The notes under the pieces are model-generated. The model saw only the letters and a list, made by a program, of their open reading frames with translations. It was not told the DNA's origin and did no database searches. Below are positions 57,725 to 64,000 of a stretch of DNA of 64,000 nucleotides, in pieces. The stretch comes from Lachnospiraceae bacterium. Lineage in GTDB: Bacteria > Bacillota > Clostridia > Lachnospirales > Lachnospiraceae. The first letter of the stretch is position 1; every line of letters starts with the position of its first letter. The translations under genes were made by a program, and so were the position numbers. The stretch is taken from contig QXWV01000117.1 in the NCBI GenBank assembly GCA_009911195.1, positions 1 through 64,000 of the forward strand, given 5' to 3'.

Positions 57725-59323
57725 TCAGCTATTGCCATTCTCCTGCAAACAATCATCAAGGATATCCGATAAGGATATCAACGGCACTTGTGTATGCAGT
57801 TCAAGCTTCTGCTTTATGTTTTCCGCTTCATGTACCGGCGTAATAATGATACAGTCTGCATGCGGAATCCCTTCGTCCGGCCTAATGACAGGGAAGCCGC
57901 TTTGCCTGTCGATATCCATTTTATCAATGCCACATATAATATTTATGCCGCTTCCCTTAATATCCTCTATAAAATGATTTGCCATTTTCCCCAAACCATA
58001 TAGAATGACATTCTTCATATCACGTGATACAAAATATTGCTTTACTGAACCGCCCCTTTCGTGCAGTACCATCCATTTCTCCAACAGCCTGTAATACGAA
58101 ACATACAGCCTTTCATATCCACCAATACTTTTGTCCCTGACATTCTCAAATGACTCTCTGTCAATCTCCCTTTTTAAATTGTTTACAAAAATGTCTTCTA
58201 CCCATGCCTCGCCTATTGCATCCGGCAGGAATTTCTGCAGCATTGTGCCTGCCGCTGCCGCCATCCTGGTTCTCAAGCCATCATCCTTGAGCAAACGTAC
58301 CATCTCCTCCGCAAACGCCTCTTCCTCCGGTGAAATATTCTCAAAGCCGTTTTCTTCCATATATGGCGTTATTATGCCGCATTCCCCTATCAAAGGATAT
58401 GGGCTGTTTTTCGTTTCATACGAAATGCCCAATTCCTCTCTCATACCGCCTGGGCAGTCACAAGCCACAACGGGAACGCCCGCGCTTAACGCCTCCAGCA
58501 CCGAGCAGGACATCGCCTCACATCTGGATGTCATGGCAAAAACCTTCGCTTTTGCCAAGTAATCCCCGACATTTTTTACATTTCCAGGCAATTCCACATC
58601 ATTTTCCAAGCCAAACCGCTTTATCATGTTTTCCTGTTCTGCCCTTAGCTCCCCATCCCCCAATATAATCAATTTACTATCCGGGCACATTTTCTTGACC
58701 AGGCTAAATGCCTTGATTAAGTGCCATTGGCGTTTATCGCCATGCATTCTCCCAACGGTGATAACAACGTTACCTTTATCCCTGTTTTCTCCAATCTCCA
58801 TTCTATGCACAGGATTGTACATCGTTCTTGTGATATTATTTTTATCGCCATAATGCTCCAGCCAGTCTCTCCTGCAAAAATCGGATGGAAGCATAATTAC
58901 ATCCGCATACTGATATAATTCACGAAACGTTTCCTCTGCCCAGATTACAGATTTCTCCTGTTTTGCATACAAAGAGGTTACTCCATGTATTGTCAGGATA
59001 ACCTTGTCCTTCCTTTTAGATAATATATTAAGATAATTTGCCCCCTGCATAAAACTGACTGCAATGTCTATATGATACCTGTCCTTTAATTTGCCCAGTT
59101 CATTTACTTTATACCGGATGGGATTCCCCCATTCTTTCCCGTCACTCATCGATACTTTAAAGTTTACAAGTGTCCCTTTGTATTCATATCCGATACTAAT
59201 TGATAAATCGGTAAATATAAATACATGAAAACCCCTGTCCGCAAATATCCGGCTCAAATCCGCCGCGCACCGTTCAGCCCCTCCACCCTGTAATGTATCA
59301 ATTATCAGTGCAATGTTTTGCAT
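57725..59323 (-). CDS. Family 4 glycosyltransferase with C-terminal Rossmann-like module
   Basis: A GT-B glycosyltransferase (~1-370) has IIDTLQGGGAERCAADL at the N-terminus, TVGRMHGDKRQWHLIKAFSL and the donor-binding SRCEAMSCSVLEALSAGVPV. A linker (YYRLLEKWMVLHERG) and the shared module (~435-532, VILYGLGKMANHFIED, ADCIIITPVHEAENIKQKL) follow. The start follows TTGGAGG. It retains a sugar from a nucleotide donor onto a lipid-linked acceptor. The same linker-module combination appears in the small protein upstream and in the asparagine synthase. Confidence 0.88.
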   Translation of the reverse strand: MQNIALIIDTLQGGGAERCAADLSRIFADRGFHVFIFTDLSISIGYEYKGTLVNFKVSMSDGKEWGNPIRYKVNELGKLKDRYHIDIAVSFMQGANYLNILSKRKDKVILTIHGVTSLYAKQEKSVIWAEETFRELYQYADVIMLPSDFCRRDWLEHYGDKNNITRTMYNPVHRMEIGENRDKGNVVITVGRMHGDKRQWHLIKAFSLVKKMCPDSKLIILGDGELRAEQENMIKRFGLENDVELPGNVKNVGDYLAKAKVFAMTSRCEAMSCSVLEALSAGVPVVACDCPGGMREELGISYETKNSPYPLIGECGIITPYMEENGFENISPEEEAFAEEMVRLLKDDGLRTRMAAAAGTMLQKFLPDAIGEAWVEDIFVNNLKREIDRESFENVRDKSIGGYERLYVSYYRLLEKWMVLHERGGSVKQYFVSRDMKNVILYGLGKMANHFIEDIKGSGINIICGIDKMDIDRQSGFPVIRPDEGIPHADCIIITPVHEAENIKQKLELHTQVPLISLSDILDDCLQENGNS

Positions 59324-59356
59324 ATATCCTCCAAACTATTCTGTACGAAATCTTCT

Positions 59357-59842
59357 CTACATCCCTTCCACCATTTCATTAATTATCTCCGAAAGAGACA
59401 GCACCGGACATGATACCTTTTTCTGCAAATTGTTACAGATAACATTGTATTCCAAAACAGGCGTTACAATCACCGCGTCTACCGGAGGCAATTCGCTTTC
59501 GGGGGAATACACATCCAAATCTATCGTAAGATATACCCCTGCCCGGTCGATGGCATACTGCACTGTAATTTGGGATTTTTCCAACTCCTTCTCCAAATGT
59601 TTTCCCAAATCGCTCAATCCATATATCGCAATGGTTTGGAAGCCGTGCTGTTCCATATAATCCGATATAGGCATGTTTTCTTCCTTTAACTTCATCCATT
59701 TATCCATCAATCTGTAATATACTGCCATTTTATCGCTGTTGCCCTTTGCACTCGTCTTTTTATTTCCAAACTGCTTCATGGATAAAAAAATAATTCCAAC
59801 CCCTAAAAGGATATTTAATAATTCAGATAATCTTTTTTTCAT
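59357..59842 (-). CDS. Membrane-anchored stand-alone Rossmann-like module
   Basis: This ~161-residue protein has an N-terminal hydrophobic helix (LSELLNILLGVGIIFLSM, ~4-22), a linker (VYYRLMDKWMKLKEENMP) and the shared module (~60-161; IAIYGLSDLGKHLEKEL, VDAVIVTPVLEYNVICNNLQ) with nothing else attached. ATG at 59842 is preceded by TGGAGAA and overlaps the preceding gene by 20 bases. It is the only copy without a catalytic domain, which suggests that the module has a function of its own, perhaps membrane docking of a partner. No known function. Confidence 0.8.
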   Translation of the reverse strand: MKKRLSELLNILLGVGIIFLSMKQFGNKKTSAKGNSDKMAVYYRLMDKWMKLKEENMPISDYMEQHGFQTIAIYGLSDLGKHLEKELEKSQITVQYAIDRAGVYLTIDLDVYSPESELPPVDAVIVTPVLEYNVICNNLQKKVSCPVLSLSEIINEMVEGM

Positions 59843-61088
59843 TATTTTCTCCATTTCTGCGCAGCTTTTTGCGCCTACTCATCACATCTTCATAATATTG
59901 CATCATATACTGATAAAAATTTTCCGGGCTCATCTTTGCAACTCTCTTTTGCGCATTTTTTGATATTCTCTTTTTTTCTTCGCAAGACAGTTGTAAAACC
60001 TTGCTTATTTTATTTACCAAAGCTTCTTCGTCATTTTGTTCCACCAGGAAACCGTTGTATCCATCCCTAATTAACTGGCTAATCCCTGATTTATATGTGC
60101 TGATTACAATCTGCCCCAGCTCCATTGCCTCTATGCACGTATTTGGCAGATTTTCCAGCCTGTATGGCAAGATACAAAGCGATGCATGGTATATAATAGA
60201 ATTAAGCCGCTCTCTGTCCTTTATTGTCTGCAAATAGATTATTCTGTCCCCATGTTCTTTTGCCGCTTCTTTCAATTTTTTAATTGCAGGGCTCTTAACC
60301 CCTTCTTTCATGCTCACTCCACAGTCCTTTCCGACAAAAACAAAATCAAACCCTGGATTTTTATCCAATATCTGGTAAATAGCATTTACTATTGTTTTCA
60401 AGCCCTTTATGCCGCTCATTGTGCCAAAAAACAAAAAATATTTTTTCCCTGCTAATTCCATTGGCACATTCTTTATTTTATCACAATCCACCCCCATTGC
60501 CGGCGTTTCCAAAACATTCACTTTTATTCCCACTGTGCGTTCTACCAGCCTTGCGTTCAACATGCTTGGTGCAAATATGCCATCCGCCCGCTTCATCGCT
60601 ATCATATCCAGTTTATCCAGTGCGTTGATTTGCAGCCGTCCTTTTCCAGGCTGAAAATCTACTGCGCTGATAAGCTGCATGGTTGGGCCAAAAGAAGACA
60701 TCCTCACCACACTGGGTATTTTTGTCCGAAACAGCCCCAATGCGCTCAGATGGCAATATTGTACCATATCCACTTTATCCTCCCTATGGATAGCTTTTAT
60801 TTTTCGGTTTATTTTGTAACTATTCCAGCAACAGCTCAAAGTCCTGCGCAATATGTCGCTTTTTATATGCCTCAAAATAAAATCAATCTCAACAGTACCT
60901 TGCAGAACCCTGGCTACCCTTATATTCTTCCTGTACTCAATGATTTGATTATCCGTGGAAAGGACAACAACTGTAACCCGATGGCCGTGTTCAGACAAAA
61001 TCTGGCTTGCCTTCGCCAAATAGTTTGCCAGCCCCCCGTCATATCCTTTTTCTGTCATAAATTCTGTTGTTGCAAAAACAATATGCAT
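59823..61088 (-). CDS. Family 4 glycosyltransferase
   Basis: The 421-residue GT-B protein begins HIVFATTEFMTEKGYDGGLA, a glycogen-synthase-like acceptor-side segment, and has FFGTMSGIKGLKTIVNAI and the C-terminal LENLPNTCIEAMELGQIVIS donor-binding segment with YKSGISQLIRDGYNGFLV. It ends in a Lys/Arg-rich tail without the Rossmann-like module, unlike most of its neighbours; the module protein encoded next might supply it in trans. GGGAGAAGG precedes the ATG. Confidence 0.92.
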   Translation of the reverse strand: MHIVFATTEFMTEKGYDGGLANYLAKASQILSEHGHRVTVVVLSTDNQIIEYRKNIRVARVLQGTVEIDFILRHIKSDILRRTLSCCWNSYKINRKIKAIHREDKVDMVQYCHLSALGLFRTKIPSVVRMSSFGPTMQLISAVDFQPGKGRLQINALDKLDMIAMKRADGIFAPSMLNARLVERTVGIKVNVLETPAMGVDCDKIKNVPMELAGKKYFLFFGTMSGIKGLKTIVNAIYQILDKNPGFDFVFVGKDCGVSMKEGVKSPAIKKLKEAAKEHGDRIIYLQTIKDRERLNSIIYHASLCILPYRLENLPNTCIEAMELGQIVISTYKSGISQLIRDGYNGFLVEQNDEEALVNKISKVLQLSCEEKKRISKNAQKRVAKMSPENFYQYMMQYYEDVMSRRKKLRRNGENNEKKII

Positions 61089-61119
61089 ACTTAACCTTCT
61101 CCCTATAACAATTAGCCTT

Positions 61120-63195
61120 TTATTCGACTACTGTTTCATAAAAAATTTCCTCCAATGACACAATTGGAAACGTTAGCTTTTTTTCCAGTCGTTCCTTTAT
61201 ACTCTCATATTCCATAATTGCCGTTACAATCATGGCATCCACCGGCTCAACCATTTCATCCGGCTTTTTTACCATCATTGCTTCATACTGCCCACTCAGG
61301 CTTTGGTCCATCCCATAGCAAATTTCAATACTGCTATTCTTTAATGCATGGTACATATGTTTTCCCATATTCGCCATACCATATATGGCAATTTTTTGAT
61401 ATCCTCTTGCCAATAAAAGCGTTTCCAGCGTAACTCCACTTTCCTGCAATGTCATCCATTGATTCAGTAGGTTATACTGGGCTTCCACTCTCTTATACTT
61501 TTTATAAAGCTGGTTTTTCCCGCTTTCTTCCTTCCCTATGAATTCTTTCCAATGTTCATTTAATATCCCGGCATAAATGCTTTCCCACTTCTTTTCTCTC
61601 CACAAATAATTTTGCGGAATACCAAAGCCTTTCTTTTGCCCATACAAAACCTCATTTGGTATTACTCCGTCATATGCTTCTTTGAGACATGCCTTTAGTT
61701 CGTTTCCAGCATTGCATTCCTCCTGTGACAAAGAAAAAGCAAATTCTATTATGTGACGGTCTAAGAAGGGCACCCTTGCCTCCAAAGAAACCGCCATACT
61801 TACCCTGTCTACTTTTGTCAATATATCCCTTGGCAAGTATGTATGGAAATCCAAATAACGCATTCTTGTGAACGGCGGCAGTTCGGGTATATCATATTGA
61901 TATAAGCTTTCATATGGATTATAATCCTCCGGAATTCCCAATCTCTGTGCATATTCTTTATAATAGTCAATATCTGCAACGCCTAGCCCCTGGCGCACTT
62001 CCTTCCGTTCATAGGCCAGCCGCTTTGCCAGCGGCAATGAAGTATCTACACTTCTATATGCATTAAAAAATCTGGCATGTCTTCCGTATCCCCCAAACAA
62101 TTCATCTCCGCCATCACCGGTAAGCACTACGGTCACTTCATTCCTTGCAAACGCTGATACGAGATAAGTAGGATATGCGGAAGTATCCGCAAACGGCTCA
62201 TCATACCACTCCCGTATCCGATTCCTAATCTTGCTGATATCCGAAATACGAAGGACCTTTCTATTTATAATAATATCCTTTTCTTTGCAAAATCTCATAG
62301 CAATCTCAGATTCATCGTATTCCTTTTCCTGAAATCCAATGGAAAATGCTTGTATCTGCGGATGGAAGCGGGACGCTTCATATGTAACAATACTGGAATC
62401 AATTCCGCCGCTTAAAAATGTCCCCACAGGAACATCTGCTACCAATTGGTTTTTGACAGATTGCTTTATCAGGCATCTTAATTCTTCCGATATATCCTCT
62501 TTGCTCCGTTTCCGCCCTACCGAAGAATTCACATGCAAATCCCAATATTTTTCTGTCCTTAACAGCTTTTTCTCCCGGACATCATAGACAAGCATTGTTG
62601 CCGGCGGCAGTTTATAGACAGACTGATATAAGCTTTTCGGCTCCGGAATGTATTGATAAAATAAATAATCATACACCGCTGTATTGTCCACCCGAAATGT
62701 AAAGTCATTTACCGCATGTTCCAATGCCTTCAATTCGGACGCGAATCCAAAACGTTCCCCTTGATATAGATAATATAAGGGTTTTACGCCTGCCCTGTCT
62801 CTGAACAAAAAGAGCTTCTGCCGCCTTTCGTCATAGATTGCTATGGAAAAAATACCATCTATCTTATCGATAAAAGCTTCCCCAAATTCCAAATATGCAT
62901 ATAATACTACTTCCGTATCCGAGGTAGTGCGAAAACGATATTTCTTTTTCAGTTCTCCTTTTAGCTTTTCATAGCCATAGATTTCCCCATTATAAATAAT
63001 ATGGACGTTATTCTCCATATTGCTCATTGGCTGCATGGCGGATATGGATAAATCACGGATGGATAACCTGCAAAATCCCAATGTGAAATATGGATAATGC
63101 TCAATTCTTTGTCCGTCCGGCCCTCTGTGCCCGATTGCCTCTATTCCTTTCCTGTAATCCCATCCCGATACATTACCGCCCAAAATGCCACACAT
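61120..63195 (-). CDS. asnB: Asparagine synthase (glutamine-hydrolysing) with C-terminal Rossmann-like module
   Basis: The N-terminal glutaminase domain begins MCGILGG, so the nucleophile Cys2 is present (~2-200). The synthetase domain carries GTFLSGGIDSSIV, the PP-loop for ATP, and the following LTGDGGDELFGGYGRH. Family members have ~600-630 residues; this one has 691 because of a linker (YNLLNQWMTLQESG) and the shared module (~599-691, IAIYGMANMGKHMYHAL, VDAMIVTAIMEYESIKERL). In polysaccharide operons such enzymes usually amidate a sugar acid or related group instead of making free asparagine. It is 31 bases upstream of the GT4 gene. Confidence 0.92.
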   Translation of the reverse strand: MCGILGGNVSGWDYRKGIEAIGHRGPDGQRIEHYPYFTLGFCRLSIRDLSISAMQPMSNMENNVHIIYNGEIYGYEKLKGELKKKYRFRTTSDTEVVLYAYLEFGEAFIDKIDGIFSIAIYDERRQKLFLFRDRAGVKPLYYLYQGERFGFASELKALEHAVNDFTFRVDNTAVYDYLFYQYIPEPKSLYQSVYKLPPATMLVYDVREKKLLRTEKYWDLHVNSSVGRKRSKEDISEELRCLIKQSVKNQLVADVPVGTFLSGGIDSSIVTYEASRFHPQIQAFSIGFQEKEYDESEIAMRFCKEKDIIINRKVLRISDISKIRNRIREWYDEPFADTSAYPTYLVSAFARNEVTVVLTGDGGDELFGGYGRHARFFNAYRSVDTSLPLAKRLAYERKEVRQGLGVADIDYYKEYAQRLGIPEDYNPYESLYQYDIPELPPFTRMRYLDFHTYLPRDILTKVDRVSMAVSLEARVPFLDRHIIEFAFSLSQEECNAGNELKACLKEAYDGVIPNEVLYGQKKGFGIPQNYLWREKKWESIYAGILNEHWKEFIGKEESGKNQLYKKYKRVEAQYNLLNQWMTLQESGVTLETLLLARGYQKIAIYGMANMGKHMYHALKNSSIEICYGMDQSLSGQYEAMMVKKPDEMVEPVDAMIVTAIMEYESIKERLEKKLTFPIVSLEEIFYETVVE

Positions 63196-63254
63196 TTGCT
63201 GCTTTCCCTCCCTTTTATGACTATGTATTTGTCATTCTTCATGCCCTAATATGT

Positions 63255-64000
63255 TCATTCACAAGATGATTGCCTGTTAAATATTTTAAAATTGTTATCT
63301 ATATTGTGTTTCTTTGAACTAAATTCTATGTCAGTTCTAAATGTGTCACCTAAATATCCAATATCCTGCGGTGTAAATCCGTTCTTCCATATGGCATACA
63401 TAAATGACAACTGGTCACGCCTTGAATAATTTAGCACTTCATCCCACCAGGTATCCATTATACGGATACAATTCCCATCATTATGTTCCCTCACCAATAC
63501 CCCATTCTCAGTAAGTCCGAAAAAGCGTGGAAAACCTTCTTTCACATATCTCTTCATCTGATTCTGTATTCTAATTCTGCCATCAAGTTCCCCTTTTCCG
63601 TTTCTATACCACAAACTGGCCGCATGTTCGTATATATCAGCTACACCTCCTATACCATAGGAAGCAATCCCTACTTTACCAAGTTTTCCGGGCAAATGCG
63701 AAATAATTGTATTAATTTGAATATTTCCATCCACATATATAGAATAGTCATATTGTGGAAAGAATATATTCGGATGTATTTTGCAGTATCGGTTCATACG
63801 GTGATAATCCCCACTGATACATTCCGGGATTTTTTCGGTAATATCTACCCACTTATATACCCCAATATTTTCCGGTTTATTTAAACCAAGCAGATAATAA
63901 TCGCACCTGGGGTCCTCCACTAAGGGCTGTATGAGGTCATCGTAGCCACCGGTAATACAAGTGTACACTGCAATTTTTTTATCTCTGTTTATATCCTTTT
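63255..64000 (-). CDS. Glycosyltransferase-like protein (DUF616/TOD1 type), 5' end outside window
   Basis: The visible ~248 residues contain VYTCITGGYDDL, DYSIYVDGNIQI with a putative DxN/DxD metal site, and WWDEVLNYSRRDQLSFMYAI, matching the glycosyltransferase-like family that includes plant TOD1/MUCI70. The open frame continues to the window edge (KDINRDKKIAVYTC), so the start is probably beyond 64000; a GTG at 63968 is possible but has no ribosome site. It is 59 bases upstream of asnB in the same operon. Confidence 0.8.
   Translation of the reverse strand, partial: KDINRDKKIAVYTCITGGYDDLIQPLVEDPRCDYYLLGLNKPENIGVYKWVDITEKIPECISGDYHRMNRYCKIHPNIFFPQYDYSIYVDGNIQINTIISHLPGKLGKVGIASYGIGGVADIYEHAASLWYRNGKGELDGRIRIQNQMKRYVKEGFPRFFGLTENGVLVREHNDGNCIRIMDTWWDEVLNYSRRDQLSFMYAIWKNGFTPQDIGYLGDTFRTDIEFSSKKHNIDNNFKIFNRQSSCE

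Overview
The window looks like a chromosome segment from a low- to mid-GC Gram-positive anaerobe, most likely Clostridia of the Lachnospiraceae type. The basis is strong AGGAGG-type ribosome binding sites, the Firmicutes gene order rpmG-secE-nusG-rplKA-rplJL-rpoBC-rpsL-rpsG-fusA-tuf, an L10-type leader, a cysteine-type sulfatase as found in anaerobes, and beta and beta-prime subunits with long acidic tails. I could not run any database search, so the family level is an inference.

Layout from left to right. 1-~4,000: the end of an integrated mobile element (replication-type ATPase, tyrosine recombinase, excisionase-like protein, divergent XRE regulator and MazF/PemK-type protein), followed by four hairpins that share a seven-base loop. 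4,284-23,169: the translation/transcription super-cluster, all on the minus strand, with recognisable promoters, terminators and an attenuated L10 leader. A capA-like gene and a ~510 bp inverted-repeat element sit between rplA and rplJ. 23,248-28,969: a tctC-tctB-tctA transporter, sulfatase and GntR regulator operon. 29,566-30,873: an orphan FliD-like gene behind a sigma-28-type promoter. 31,166-33,673: a self-regulated ABC exporter operon with a frameshifted ATPase, then a decayed serine recombinase (33,891-34,510). 34,640-38,809: a carboxyltransferase subunit, UDP-galactopyranose mutase and two small proteins. 39,106-43,266: three glycosyltransferases. 43,330-50,066: a three-gene operon whose last two genes are RADAR defence genes (rdrA ATPase and rdrB adenosine-deaminase-like), preceded by an unrecognised TPR protein. 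50,621-64,000: one long minus-strand surface-glycan operon (isomerases, methyltransferases, cytidylyltransferase fusion, glycosyltransferases, asparagine synthase) that runs off the right edge.

Two things stand out. First, the RADAR-type operon opens with a TPR gene that does not match the RADAR partner proteins I know of, and it sits at a convergent junction inside a glycan locus. Second, seven proteins of the neighbouring glycan operon carry, or consist mainly of, the same ~100-residue Rossmann-like module attached to unrelated catalytic domains, which suggests a shared docking, sensing or cofactor function. The four same-loop hairpins next to the MazF-like gene are a third structured signal not explained by ordinary annotation.

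No rRNA, tRNA or CRISPR array was seen. Starts were moved from the longest open frame wherever a better ribosome binding site or family N-terminus indicated it.
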